Notes: a model not told the origin generated them from the letters alone. A stretch of DNA of 64,000 bases from an uncultured Clostridia bacterium (GCA_948664205.1 CAPNDH010000001.1:1-64000), one strand, 5' to 3'; shown: positions 17,290 through 27,381, counted from the first letter of the stretch. Numbers and translations: made by a program.

Positions 17290-20005
17290 TTATTTGCATT
17301 CGTACCAGTTGGTTGCTTCTGATACTTCTACTTCTAATGGAACGCTTAATTGTACTGCTTTTTCCATGCATTCTTTTAGCATTTGTTTTGCTTGTTCTTT
17401 GTCTTTTTCGTTTACTTCTAGTATTAGTTCATCGTGTACTTGAAGTATTATTTTAGCATCTAGCTTTGTTTCTTCTAGTGCTTTATTTAAGTTTACCATT
17501 GCTAGTTTCATTATGTCGGCGGCTGTTCCTTGTATTGGTGTGTTCATTGCTGCTCTTGCTCCGAATTGGCGTACCATATAGTTGTTTGAACTTAGTTCTG
17601 GTATATATCTTCTTCTATTAAATAGTGTTTCTACATAGCCTTTTTCTTTTGCTTGTTCTACTACTTCTTTCATGAATTTGTCTATTCCACTATATTTTTC
17701 TAAGTATTGCTCTATATATTGTTTTGCTTGTTTTCTTGATATTCCTAGTTGCTCTGCTAATCCAAAGTCACTTATTCCATATACTATTCCAAAGTTTACT
17801 GCTTTTGCATTACTTCTTTGCTCTTTAGTTACTTCTTCTATTGGTATTCCTAATACTTTTGATGCTGCTTGTTTGTGTATATCTTCTCCATTTTTGAAGG
17901 CTTCTAGCATATGTTCATCTTGTGATATGTGTGCTAATACTCTTAACTCTATTTGTGAGTAGTCTGCATCTATGAATACATATCCTTCTTTTGGTTTAAA
18001 TACTTTTCTTAAACGTTTTCCTAATTCTATTCTTGTTGGTATGTTTTGTAAGTTTGGCTCGGTTGAGCTTATTCTTCCTGTTGCTGTTACTGTTTGGTGG
18101 AAGTATGAATGTATTCTTTTTGTTTTTTCGTTTATATATGGTAACATTCCTTCTACATATGTTGAGTTTAGTTTCATTAAACTTCTATATTCTAATATTT
18201 TCTCTACTATTGGATGTTCTCTTTTTATTTTTTCTAATGCGTCTACATCTGTTGAATAACCTTTTTTTGTCTTTTTTGAAGTTGTTAGGTTTAGTTTTTC
18301 AAATAATATATTTCCTAGTTGCTGAGTTGAGTTTATATTGAATTCTTCTCCTGCCAAATTATATATTTCTTTTGTTAAACTCTCTATTCCTGCTTTTAGT
18401 TCTTCTCCAAAGGCTATTAGTTCTTCTTTATCTATATACATCCCTTCATATTGTATTTTTGCAAGAACTTCGGCAAGTGGCATTTCTATGTTTCTAAATA
18501 ATTGCAAACTGTTTTGTTCTTCTAGTTTTTTTGTTAGTAAGTTTTTTAATTCATTTATTACATATGTTATAAATGAAACTTCATATTTTTTACTATCTTT
18601 ACTTTCTTCAGTATTTGTGTCAAATAGGTTTATTTGCTTGTCTTGTTTTTCTTCTACTCCATTTTTTGACATATATTCGTTTTTGTCTAACTCTAAATAA
18701 TCATTTGCTAAATTTTCTATCATGTATTTGCTAGCTGTTGGGTTTAATAAATATGCTGCTATTTCTATATCAAAATTTAAATTGTGCATTGTTATTCCAT
18801 GTTCTTTTAGTATACAAAAGTCTTCTTTTAGTTTATAACTTACTTTTTTTATTTCGTCACTTTCAAATATTTCTTTTAATTTTTCTAAATTTACATTATT
18901 AATATAATACACTTTATTTTCTACTATTATGCTTACCCCAGTTATTTCCTTTTTTATTATATTATTACTATCTTTGTTATCTACTTTATCTAAATAATAT
19001 ACTATTTCTTTATTTTGTTTTATTTTATTAATTAGTTGTTCTATTTCTTTATTTTCATTATCTAACTCTACTATTTCAAATAATTCTTTTATTTCTTTAT
19101 TATTAGTTTCACTTGTATTTAGGTTAAATCTTTCTATATATCTATTAAATTTTAGTTCTTTAAATTTTTCTAATACAGCTTCTTTATTCCACTCTTTTTT
19201 AGCTAAACTTTCTATTGCTTCTTCTATTGGTACATTTGTGTTTATTGTTCCTAATTCTTTTGAAAGATAGGCTAATTCTTTGTTTTCTACTATTTTTTCT
19301 CTTGTTTTACCTTTTATGCTTAATGCTCTTCCTTCTTCTATTTCTTTGTAAAGGTTTTCTATACTTCCATATTCTTTTACTATGCTTAAAGCAGTTTTTT
19401 CCCCTACACCTGGTACTCCCGGAATATTGTCTGAAGTGTCTCCTTGAAGTCCTTTTACTTCTATCAATTTTTCTGGCTCTAAACCATATACCTCTAATAC
19501 TTTATTTTTGTCAAAGTCTTCTACTTCTGTTTTTCCTGCTTTTGTTCGTGGTATTCTTACTGTTATATGATCTGAAGTTAGTTGAAATGTGTCTCTATCT
19601 CCTGATAGAATTGTTACTTCTAAACCTTCTTTTTCCCCTCTTTTCGATAATGTTCCTAATACGTCGTCTGCTTCATAGCCTTCTTTTTCTATTATGGTTA
19701 TATTCATATTTTTTAATATTTCTTTTATTATAGGCATTTGGCTAGCTAGTTCATCTGGCATTCCATGCCTTGTAGCCTTGTAACCTTCATACATTTTATG
19801 TCTTGCTGTTGGCGCTTTTAGGTCAAATGTTACTGCTATATAGTCTGGGTTTAGGTCTTCTTCTATTTTAAATAGAATTGCTAAAAAGCCATATACTGCA
19901 TTTGTATATGTTCCGATCTGATGTCATTAACATTTTAGAGCCCATTATTCCATAAAAGGCTCTATTCATTATACTGTTTCCATCTACTAATAATAATCTA
20001 CTCAA
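17290..20005 (-). CDS. polA: DNA polymerase I, frame broken once at an in-frame CGG
   Basis: From TTG at 20005 (AAAGGAG upstream) the protein begins LLLVDGNSIMNRAFYG, the start of the 5'-3' exonuclease domain. At CGG 19915-19913 the frame breaks; skipping C gives TSDGTYTNAVYGF, the conserved continuation, and then the long frame to 17290. Corrected length 904 residues, normal for Pol I. Domains: 5'-3' exonuclease (1-310), a degenerate 3'-5' exonuclease domain (about 330-510, catalytic acids not evident), and polymerase (510-904) with TGRISSTEPNLQNIPTR, DADYSQIELRVLAH, and QVHDELILEV. Without the frame change the first 31 residues, which hold metal-binding residues of the exonuclease, would be lost. 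An ATG at 19794 is internal and would remove about 70 conserved residues. Confidence 0.93.
19913..19915 (-). other. CGG +1 frameshift site in polA
   Basis: Minus strand TCA GAT CGG AAC ATA. Skipping C gives GAT GGA ACA TAT ACA AAT GCA, i.e. D-G-T-Y-T-N-A. Residue 31 becomes glycine. The upstream frame (tops congruent with 20005) and the downstream frame agree only through this site. Confidence 0.85.
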
Positions 20006-20044
20006 AATTATTCTCCTTTATATTTTACTTAATTTTATAAATCT

Positions 20045-20356
20045 TTACTTGTCAAACATATTTTGTCTATTATATTTCTCACAATTTAACTTTTCTTTTA
20101 AATATATACACTCTTGTAGGTCTATATCATTTATATTTGCTAAACAAACTATATAATATAAAACATCTTGAAGTTCTTCTTCTATTGTACCTTTTATAGT
20201 TTGTTCTTTTTCCATCCTTTTATCTTTTCTTATAACTTCTGCAAGTTCTCCTACTTCTTCCATTAGTTTTAACATATATTTGTCATTAGAGTTATTCTTG
20301 TGGTCTATATTTTTAATGCAATCTTGCAATTTTCTTATAGTTAAATCTTCTTCCAT
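20045..20356 (-). CDS. MazG-like nucleotide pyrophosphohydrolase
   Basis: 103 residues. Metal-binding motif of the all-alpha NTP pyrophosphatase superfamily is visible: LMEEVGELAEVI (EExxE) and EEELQDVLYYIVCLA (ExxD). These enzymes hydrolyse NTPs, often non-canonical ones, to NMP and pyrophosphate. The C-terminus is short and hydrophilic with a KYNRQN end. It overlaps nothing but lies five bases downstream of queH and about 40 bases upstream of polA, so it belongs to the ruvB-queH-mazG-polA operon. A house-cleaning role is likely by family; the exact nucleotide is unknown. Confidence 0.85.
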   Translation of the reverse strand: MEEDLTIRKLQDCIKNIDHKNNSNDKYMLKLMEEVGELAEVIRKDKRMEKEQTIKGTIEEELQDVLYYIVCLANINDIDLQECIYLKEKLNCEKYNRQNMFDK

Positions 20357-20361
20357 ATTTA

Positions 20362-20919
20362 TTATCCTTTTTCCTTATCTTTTTCTATTTGCTTGCTATA
20401 TCTATCTTCTTCTGAAAATATACAACCACAATATTTTTGCATATATAAGCCTAGTTCACGTGCTTTTGTTTGTCCTTCTCTAAATCCCACTCTAAAGTCC
20501 CTATATAGAAATTGCAAACCATATTTTTTTGCTATTTTTTCTCCTAATTCTTTTAGTTCTTCGTGTTTTTGGTATGGGCTTATTAGTAGTGTTGTACTAA
20601 TAGCGTCATATCCATTTTCTTTTGCATATTTTGCAGTTTGCTCTAAACGCACTTTGTAGCAATAATCTATACATCTTGTTTGTAAGTTATTTATTACATT
20701 TTTGCAAAATTCATCTAAACCATATTCTTCTTCAAATATGGCATTTACTTCTATTGCTTTTGTATATTCTTTTAATGTGTCTCTCCTTGCTTTATATTCC
20801 ATGTATGGGTGTATATTAGGGTTATACCAATATATTGTTGGTTCTATCCCTTCTTCTCTTAATGAATCTATACAATATACACTACATGGTGCACAACAAG
20901 TATGTAATAATAATTTCAT
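20362..20919 (-). CDS. queH: Epoxyqueuosine reductase QueH
   Basis: 185 residues. The N-terminus is LLLHTCCAPCSVYC (adjacent cysteines of the iron-sulfur site), and further Cys residues appear in RCIDYCYKVRL and QKYCGCIFSEEDR, as in QueH (formerly DUF208). ISTTLLISPYQKHEEL is the family core. QueH reduces epoxyqueuosine to queuosine in the wobble position of GUN-reading tRNAs, in place of QueG. It starts two bases after the corrected ruvB stop, and its ribosome binding site (AAAGGAG) lies within the last codons of ruvB, so the two are translationally coupled. Confidence 0.93.
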   Translation of the reverse strand: MKLLLHTCCAPCSVYCIDSLREEGIEPTIYWYNPNIHPYMEYKARRDTLKEYTKAIEVNAIFEEEYGLDEFCKNVINNLQTRCIDYCYKVRLEQTAKYAKENGYDAISTTLLISPYQKHEELKELGEKIAKKYGLQFLYRDFRVGFREGQTKARELGLYMQKYCGCIFSEEDRYSKQIEKDKEKG

Positions 20920-20920
20920 T

Positions 20921-21932
20921 TTATTCTCCTTTATATTCTACACCTATATGTTTATAAGCTAATGGTGTTGCTACTCTTCCTCTTGGGGTTCTTGCTATAT
21001 AACCTATTTGTATTAGGTATGGCTCATATACATCTTCTATTGTATCTACTTCTTCTCCTATTGTTGTTGCTATTGTTTCTAGTCCTACTGGTCTTCCTCC
21101 GGTATGTTATTATTAGTGTTTCTAATATTCTTCTATCTATATTATCTAGTCCAAGTTCATCTATTTCTAACTTATTTAGTGCATGCTTTGTTATTTCTAT
21201 ATTTATATTTCCATCGCCTAAAACCAAAGCATAATCTCTTACTCTTTTTAAAAGTCTATTTGCTATTCTTGGGGTTCCTCTTGAACGTCTTGCTATTTCT
21301 AAGCTTGATGAGTCGTCTATTTCTATTTTTAATATTTTGGCTGACCTTTTTACTATTGTTGATAAGTCTTTTGTGCTATATAGTTCTAATCTATCTACTA
21401 TTCCAAATCTATCACGAAGCGGTGTTGTTAATGAACCTGCTTTTGTGGTTGCTCCTATTAGTGTAAATTTTGGTAGGTCTATTCTTATTGATTTAGCTGA
21501 TGGCCCTGTCCCTATTACTATGTCTAGTACGTAGTCTTCTAAAGCTGGATATAGTATTTCTTCTACACTTTTACTTAACCTATGTATTTCGTCTATGAAT
21601 AATACATCTCCTAATGATAATGCTGTTAATATTGCTGCTAAGTCTCCTGGTTTTTCTATTGCTGGACCTGAGGTTACTTTTATGTTTGTTTTCATTTCAT
21701 TTGATATTATTCCTGCTAAAGTTGTTTTTCCAAGTCCTGGTGGTCCATATAGTAGAACGTGATCAAGAGGCTCTCCTCTTTTTTTGGCAGCCTCTATGTA
21801 TATTTTCATATTTTCTTTTACTTTATCTTGTCCAATGTATTCTTTTAGCAGTTGTGGTCTTAAATTGTTTTCCATTCTTTCTTCTTGTTTATTTTCTAAT
21901 TCTGGACGAATTAGGTTTTGGTTTTCTTCCAT
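20921..21932 (-). CDS. ruvB: Holliday junction branch migration helicase RuvB, frame broken once at an in-frame CGG
   Basis: AAA+ ATPase that drives branch migration with RuvA. Walker [12 protein letters not shown], Walker [10 protein letters not shown], sensor 1 [11 protein letters not shown], and the arginine finger region RDRFG are all present, with the winged-helix start RRILETLI. At CGG 21101-21099 the first frame runs off into [10 protein letters not shown]. Skipping C gives [13 protein letters not shown], then [16 protein letters not shown], and [13 protein letters not shown], with a stop at 20921. Corrected length is 336 residues, the normal size. Unshifted, the DNA-binding winged helix would be destroyed. 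ruvA is not adjacent in this window. The corrected end sits directly before queH. Confidence 0.94.
21099..21101 (-). other. CGG +1 frameshift site in ruvB
   Basis: Minus strand ACA TAC CGG AGG AAG. Skipping C gives TAC GGA GGA AGA CCA GTA, i.e. the conserved G-G-R-P-V-G-L-E-T. Residue 278 becomes glycine. Confidence 0.85.
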
Positions 21933-22022
21933 TGTTCTATTTTCCTCTTTTTAGTTTTTTCTTTGTTTCCGCAACGGAGTCATTTTCTCTTGTTAGTTTC
22001 TGCTTTGTTTCCGAATTGCTAC

Positions 22023-22967
22023 TTATTCGTTTGTTTCTTTTTCGCCATTGTATTCGTTTACAAAATATAGTGGTCTATTTTTTGTTTCGTTGAATATTCT
22101 TCCTAGGTATTCTCCTACTATTCCAAATAACATTATTTGTATTCCTGAGAAGAATAGTATTAATAATATTATTGCTTGGAAGGCTTGTATTGCTACCTTT
22201 AGCGCTATACATTTTGCTATTACATATATGAAATATACACCTAATAGTATAAATGTTGGTATTGCTAAATATGTTGATACTCTTAATGGTGATGTTGTGA
22301 ATGATGTTATTCCGTCTATTGCTAAGTCTATTAGTCTTCTATAATTCCATTTTGTCTTTCCTGCAATACGTGGATCTCTATCGTATAGTACTTCTTTTTT
22401 GTTATAGCCTATCCAACTAAACATTGATTTTGAACATCTTTGTGATTCTCTTAATTTTCTAAGGGCATTTACACATCTTCTATCTAATAACCTAAAGTCT
22501 CCTGTGTCTTTTTGTATTGGCACTCTTGTTAGGCTTTGTAATACTTTGTAGTACATTTTTGATGTAAATTTTTTAAGCCATGTTTCTCCTTCTCTTGATT
22601 TCCTTTTTGCATATACATCATCATAACCTTGTTCCCAATATTTTATTAGTTCTGGTATTAACTCTGGTGGGTCTTGAAGGTCTGCATCCATAAATATTAC
22701 CGCGTCTCCTTTTGCATAGTCTAACCCTGCTAGCATTGCTATTTCTTTTCCAAAGTTTCTTGAAAAGTCTACATAGCAAATGCGTTCGTCTTTTTCTCTT
22801 AATTCTTTTATTATTTTTATTGTATTGTCTTTACTTCCATCGTTTACAAATAGCACTTCAAATTCGTAATTATCTATTTCATTCATTAGTTTATTTAATC
22901 TTTCGTATAAAAATGGTAATGATTCTTCTTCGTTGTATGCTGGAATTATGATACTTATTTTTTTCAT
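22023..22967 (-). CDS. Family 2 glycosyltransferase, polyprenyl-phosphate type
   Basis: 314 residues. The GT-A domain starts with ISIIIPAYNEEESLPFLYERL; the donor-binding acids are in FVNDGSKDNT and FMDADLQDPPELIP, and QRCSKSMFSWIGYNK follows. The C-terminal 90 residues contain two membrane segments (about 228-250 and 262-288) and the family end GEYLGRIFNETKNRPLY. This is the DPM1/GtrB/ArnC-like architecture that loads a sugar onto undecaprenyl phosphate at the inner face of the membrane. A second gene of this type lies at 30539. TTTTCTCC-type site (GGAGAAAAA on the minus strand) before ATG 22967. Confidence 0.9.
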   Translation of the reverse strand: MKKISIIIPAYNEEESLPFLYERLNKLMNEIDNYEFEVLFVNDGSKDNTIKIIKELREKDERICYVDFSRNFGKEIAMLAGLDYAKGDAVIFMDADLQDPPELIPELIKYWEQGYDDVYAKRKSREGETWLKKFTSKMYYKVLQSLTRVPIQKDTGDFRLLDRRCVNALRKLRESQRCSKSMFSWIGYNKKEVLYDRDPRIAGKTKWNYRRLIDLAIDGITSFTTSPLRVSTYLAIPTFILLGVYFIYVIAKCIALKVAIQAFQAIILLILFFSGIQIMLFGIVGEYLGRIFNETKNRPLYFVNEYNGEKETNE

Positions 22968-23291
22968 ATTTTTCTCCTTTTTTGCTTTTAGAAGTTAGCT
23001 ATCAAATCGCTTTTGCTATTTATATTTTTATTGTAGGGGCTAAATCGGTAAGGAATACTTCTTGGGAATACCGAATTTCGCCCTTAATCAATTCAAATAT
23101 TAGCATAAATTTAAAGATACGTTTAGGGCGTAATTAGGTAAATTCTCTTAGGTATTCCTAACCGATTAAGCCCCTACGTTAATTTCAAATTGCTTACTAC
23201 AAATTGTAAAAATAGATTTTTTCTAACTTTCTATATATTCTAATTAATTTACTCTATTATATCTATTTATTGCCTTTATTGCAAGTATAAT
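22968..23291. repeat. Spacer with two inverted family B repeats
   Basis: Holds two copies of the family B palindrome in opposite orientation (23034-23096 and 23124-23178), each ending in the AGCCCCTAC block. The rest is AT-rich with no gene seen. It separates the minus-strand glycosyltransferase from a plus-strand orphan gene. Confidence 0.8.
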
Positions 23292-23320
23292 TTGTATTTT
23301 TAGAACATTTGTGTTATAAT
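23292..23320 (+). promoter_or_regulatory. Promoter of the 63-residue gene
   Basis: TTGTAT (23292-23297), 17 bases, TATAAT (23315-23320), about 45 bases before ATG 23365. Confidence 0.65.
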
Positions 23321-23364
23321 ATATTTAGATACTTGTTGACTTTAGTTTCATAAGGAGGTTTCTT

Positions 23365-23556
23365 ATGATTATTTCTAACAATTTTTATTCTGTAGCTGCA
23401 ACATATTTGAATAGAGTTCCAACTGCTAATGCAGTTACTCCTTCCAAAAAAGAAAGAAAGGTAGAAGCTACAAGTGCTGTCTACACCGGGAAGAGATTTA
23501 ACGCAAACGCGGGAACTAAGTCAAGCTTTGCAAGCTACATCGACATTTGTATTTAA
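23365..23556 (+). CDS. Hypothetical small protein, 63 residues
   Basis: ATG at 23365 follows AAGGAGGTTTCTT. The gene has its own promoter and ends in a terminator, so it is expressed as a single short mRNA. The product is polar, with a KKERK basic patch in the middle and many Ser, Thr, Ala and Asn residues; there is no membrane segment and no known motif. Codons such as ACC GGG and AAC GCG are more GC-rich than those of neighbours, like the other plus-strand orphans. Function unknown. Confidence 0.55.
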   Translation: MIISNNFYSVAATYLNRVPTANAVTPSKKERKVEATSAVYTGKRFNANAGTKSSFASYIDICI

Positions 23557-23563
23557 AAACAGG

Positions 23564-23600
23564 AATACCCCTTGACTGTATTTAGTCTAAGGGTATTTTT
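23564..23600. terminator. Convergent terminator
   Basis: AATACCCCTTGACT and AGTCTAAGGGTATT form a stem followed by TTTTT on the plus strand. It closes the 63-residue gene and overlaps the 3' end of the minus-strand membrane protein gene. Confidence 0.75.
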
Positions 23601-25480
23601 GTTAGTTCTACTTTATTTTCAATTTTATATAAAGTTTTATTTTCTAATTCTATTTCATTATTAAATTGTTCATTTATTAATTTATTTAGTTCTTCATCTA
23701 TGCTTATAAAATATAGGTAATAGTTATCTTCACTATTGGCTATTTTTTGTTTTATTGATTCTATTTGTCTTTCTTTTACTTGATTATATACATCTACTTG
23801 ATGTTCTGGATATAAATAATATTTTATCATCCAATTAAATATATTCGTTTTATCTTCTTGTGATATAGTAATTACTCTTGCTTTTTCTTCTATTTTATCA
23901 TTTATTTTTCTTGCTGGTATCCTACCATTATTGCAATACTCTATTGAATTTATATTGCTTATTCCTGATGTTATGCTTACATTTGCTATTGATTGCAATT
24001 GTGTAAATGAAATTATTATAACTAATAATATTATATAATTTATTTTTCTATCATTCTTTTCTTCCATATTCTTTATAGTTATTGCTACTATAAAATATAT
24101 CATTCCAAGTAAAAATGTTGGTAAATATCTATTAAGTCCATTGTGTCCTAGCATTTCTTCAGTTGAGAATTTCAATATATATGATAATTGTAGAAACATT
24201 ATATATACTATTAAACCTACTATTAGTGCAATAATATAATTTGCAAATTTTCTTTTATTTTCTTGTAATACTACTTTTTTATATGATATTAATCCTGCTA
24301 ATATAATTACCATTATTACTCCATATGCTGTCAACCTAACAGGTGCAGTTGTTGTATATATAGAATATATTGTTGGTATTAATTTGTTGTTTGAATCTGC
24401 AGAATCATGATTTTCTTCATAGTATCCAAATGTTGTAGTCAGAATACTCTTTAATGTAAATTCTATTGGATTACCATCTACTCTTGTTGCATTTTCCCCT
24501 CTTGTTCCAAGATTATATTTATTGTTGACTTTTGTAAATATTCTCCACGATGCAAATATGCTAACTACTACTATTGCTAATATAATAATATTTTTTAATT
24601 CTTTTGATTTTATAAATTTTAATATATTTTCTTTTTTATTACATTTATTATTTAATAATTCTATTAATAGATACATTGCTATTACAATTGCCGAAATATA
24701 AAAACCTGCTGGCTTTGTTATTGTTAGTAGCATTAATGCAATTGCAACTGATAACATTTTGAATTTATTATCTTCTTCAGTGTATAATGTATACATTATA
24801 TATCCAATTATTAAACCTAATAATGCATCTGGATATGCTGATTCATAAAATATTAAATTCGGTAGTATTGCTGGTATACATACTAATATTAATGTTATTA
24901 TTAAATTCATAAATTTAGATTTTGTTTTTCTATTAAATATTGGTATTAAAAACGAGAAACCTAGCATTTGTACTGCAAATGCCTCTATTCCTTGTAAGTA
25001 TGGCCCTGTTATTCTCATAAAGAAATATTCTAGTAAATTTATTGATGGTGGATATAATGCAGTATAACCTCTACTCATACTATCTGTATAATATAAAACC
25101 TTTGTATTAAAGCTTCTATAAAAATAATGATCATAATCTACTAGGTTCTTATTATATGAAACTATCATTAATACTAAAAACGCAAATGAGAAAAATGCAA
25201 ATCCTGGTGTTAATATTAATTCTTTTAAAGTTTTTCTATTTTTCCAATTTTTTATTATTGCATACATTCCAAGTATTATATTTAAAGTAGATACTATCCA
25301 TACTCCATATTTTAGCCATTCAAATAGTCCAAATGTATATAAACTTAATATTATAAGTCCAAAATTTATTACTATACAATTTTCTATTTTTTTATTTGAT
25401 TTATATGCTATAAATATGCTTCCTCCTATTATAATTGCATATAGCAATATAAATCTTAATAAAATTATTATTACTTCCAT
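23582..25480 (-). CDS. Multi-pass membrane protein, probable GT-C-type glycosyltransferase or glycan polymerase
   Basis: 632 residues with about 12 hydrophobic segments and a C-terminal soluble region of about 90 residues. An acidic-rich loop after the second or third segment (YNKNLVDYDHYFYRSF) and the SMSRGYTALYPPSINLLEYF loop resemble GT-C enzymes that use a lipid-phosphate sugar donor. I cannot assign a substrate. The gene follows rfbB by ten bases and ends the minus-strand rhamnose gene cluster. A role in surface polysaccharide assembly is inferred from this position. Its stop overlaps the shared terminator stem. Confidence 0.65.
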   Translation of the reverse strand: MEVIIILLRFILLYAIIIGGSIFIAYKSNKKIENCIVINFGLIILSLYTFGLFEWLKYGVWIVSTLNIILGMYAIIKNWKNRKTLKELILTPGFAFFSFAFLVLMIVSYNKNLVDYDHYFYRSFNTKVLYYTDSMSRGYTALYPPSINLLEYFFMRITGPYLQGIEAFAVQMLGFSFLIPIFNRKTKSKFMNLIITLILVCIPAILPNLIFYESAYPDALLGLIIGYIMYTLYTEEDNKFKMLSVAIALMLLTITKPAGFYISAIVIAMYLLIELLNNKCNKKENILKFIKSKELKNIIILAIVVVSIFASWRIFTKVNNKYNLGTRGENATRVDGNPIEFTLKSILTTTFGYYEENHDSADSNNKLIPTIYSIYTTTAPVRLTAYGVIMVIILAGLISYKKVVLQENKRKFANYIIALIVGLIVYIMFLQLSYILKFSTEEMLGHNGLNRYLPTFLLGMIYFIVAITIKNMEEKNDRKINYIILLVIIISFTQLQSIANVSITSGISNINSIEYCNNGRIPARKINDKIEEKARVITISQEDKTNIFNWMIKYYLYPEHQVDVYNQVKERQIESIKQKIANSEDNYYLYFISIDEELNKLINEQFNNEIELENKTLYKIENKVELTKIPLD

Positions 25481-25489
25481 ATTTCCCCT

Positions 25490-26458
25490 TTATTTCAACC
25501 ATTCTGGATTATTTACATACCAGTCTATTGTTTTTATTATTCCATCTTCAAATTTTGTTTTAGGAAGCCAACCTAATTCTGTACTTATCTTTGTTGGATC
25601 TATTGCATATCTAAAGTCATGACCTTTTCTGTCTTCTACATAAGAAATTAAGTCTTCTGATTTTCCTAAATGTTTTAGTATTAATTTAACTATTTCTATG
25701 TTTCTTTTTTCATTGTGTCCGCCTACATTATATCTTTCACCGCTTTTTCCATTATGGAATACTAAGTCTATTGCCTCACAGTGGTCTTCTACATATAGCC
25801 AATCTCTAACATTCATTCCTGTTCCATATACTGGTAATTTTTCATTATTTAATGCAAGTTTTATCATATGTGGTATTAATTTTTCGTTATGTTGATATGG
25901 TCCATAATTATTTGAGCAGTTTGTTATATTTACATTCATTTTGAAAGTTTCGTGGTATGCTTTTACTAGTAAATCTGAACTTGCTTTTGATGCTGAATAT
26001 GGGCTACTTGGTTTTATTGGTGAGTTTTCAGTAAAATATCCTTCTTCTCCTAATGCCCCATATACTTCATCTGTTGAGATGTGCATAAATTTATTTGGTG
26101 AACCTTCTCCCCATTTTCTTTTCGCTACTTCCAAAAGTGTATGTGTTCCTAATATATTTGTTTGTGTAAATATAAATGGTGTTTTTATGCTATTATCTAC
26201 ATGGCTTTCTGCTGCAAAATGTATTACTCCATTTATGTCGTATTTATCAAATATTTCTGTCATTTTTTCAAAATCACATATATCTGCTTGTTCAAATTTT
26301 ATTTTATCTTTTACATTCCTTAAATTTTCTAAATTTCCTGCATATGTTAGTTTATCTACTACTATTACATTATAATCTGGATGTTTTGCCACAAAATATT
26401 CTGCAAAATTTGCTCCTATGAAGCCCGCTGCTCCTGTTACTAATATATTTTTTTTCAT
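25490..26458 (-). CDS. rfbB: dTDP-glucose 4,6-dehydratase
   Basis: 322 residues, SDR extended family. NAD-binding ILVTGAAGFIGANFAEYF at the start, HFAAESHVDNSI, the DEVYG catalytic Asp-Glu pair (STDEVYGALG), YSASKASSDLLV with the catalytic YxxxK, and NNYGPYQHNEKLIP. It makes dTDP-4-keto-6-deoxyglucose, the second step to dTDP-L-rhamnose. It follows rfbA and precedes a membrane glycosyltransferase. rfbC, the epimerase, is not in the window. Confidence 0.95.
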   Translation of the reverse strand: MKKNILVTGAAGFIGANFAEYFVAKHPDYNVIVVDKLTYAGNLENLRNVKDKIKFEQADICDFEKMTEIFDKYDINGVIHFAAESHVDNSIKTPFIFTQTNILGTHTLLEVAKRKWGEGSPNKFMHISTDEVYGALGEEGYFTENSPIKPSSPYSASKASSDLLVKAYHETFKMNVNITNCSNNYGPYQHNEKLIPHMIKLALNNEKLPVYGTGMNVRDWLYVEDHCEAIDLVFHNGKSGERYNVGGHNEKRNIEIVKLILKHLGKSEDLISYVEDRKGHDFRYAIDPTKISTELGWLPKTKFEDGIIKTIDWYVNNPEWLK

Positions 26459-26499
26459 AATTTTTATCCTTTCTTTTTATTGCTAGCTGTTTACATTTT

Positions 26500-27381
26500 T
26501 TAATATTTGTTTTCTGCTAATTCTTTTAAATACATACCATATTCTGTTTTTATGTATTTTTCTGATAATGCTAACAACTCTTGTTTATTTATCCAACCAT
26601 TGTTATACGCTATTTCTTCTGGGCAACATACTTGCATTCCTTGCCTTTTTTCTATTGTTTGCACAAAGCTTGCTGTTTCTAGTAATGCATCATGTGTTCC
26701 TGTATCAAACCATGTTATTCCTCTTCCTAGTTTTTCTACTTTTAGTTTTCCTCTTTTCATATATTCTTCATTAACAGATGTTATTTCTAGTTCTCCTCTT
26801 GCTGATGGTTGTATTGCCTTTGCTATTTTTACTACTTCATTTGTGTAGAAATATAAACCTGGTACTGCATAATTGGATTTTGGTATTTCTGGTTTTTCTT
26901 CTATTGATACTGCATGCCCATCTTGGTCTATTTCTACCACACCATATGCTGTTGGGTCTTTTACTAAATATCCAAATATTGTTGCTTCATCTTCTCTTTT
27001 ATTTGCTCTTTTTAATATTTCTACCAAGTGTTCTCCGTAGAACATATTATCTCCTAGTATCATAGTTACATTGCTATTTCCTATAAATTCTTCTCCTATT
27101 AAAAATGCTTCTGCTAAGCCATTTGGTTTTTCTTGAATTTTATATTCAAAATGCATTCCCCATTGTGAGCCATCTCCTAATAAGTTTTCAAATGTAACTA
27201 TGTCTCTTGGTGTTGATATTATTAATACTTCTCTTATTTCAGCCTCCATTAATACTGAAAGTGGATAATATATCATTGGTTTATCATATACTGGCATTAT
27301 TTGTTTTGATATTGCAAGTGTTAGTGGATATAGCCTTGTTGCACTGCCTCCTGCTAAAATTATTCCTTTTCTTTGCTTCAT
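26500..27381 (-). CDS. rfbA: Glucose-1-phosphate thymidylyltransferase
   Basis: From ATG at 27381 the protein reads MKQRKGIILAGGSATRLYP, the nucleotidyltransferase signature, followed by SKQIMPVYDKPMIYYPL, LGDNMFYG, and VEEKPEIPKS-type sequence (SIEEKPEIPKSNYAVPGLYF). 293 residues, standard for RmlA. A longer open frame begins at a TTG at 27441 without a ribosome binding site, so 27381 is preferred. It opens a transcript separated from rfbD by a terminator. It catalyses the first step of dTDP-rhamnose synthesis. Confidence 0.95.
   Translation of the reverse strand: MKQRKGIILAGGSATRLYPLTLAISKQIMPVYDKPMIYYPLSVLMEAEIREVLIISTPRDIVTFENLLGDGSQWGMHFEYKIQEKPNGLAEAFLIGEEFIGNSNVTMILGDNMFYGEHLVEILKRANKREDEATIFGYLVKDPTAYGVVEIDQDGHAVSIEEKPEIPKSNYAVPGLYFYTNEVVKIAKAIQPSARGELEITSVNEEYMKRGKLKVEKLGRGITWFDTGTHDALLETASFVQTIEKRQGMQVCCPEEIAYNNGWINKQELLALSEKYIKTEYGMYLKELAENKY

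Noticed and set aside
19905..19925. Adapter contamination in polA (plus-strand TTCCGATCT)
   Set aside because: Bases on both sides continue the PolA alignment without loss; only one base is extra, so there is no inserted adapter.
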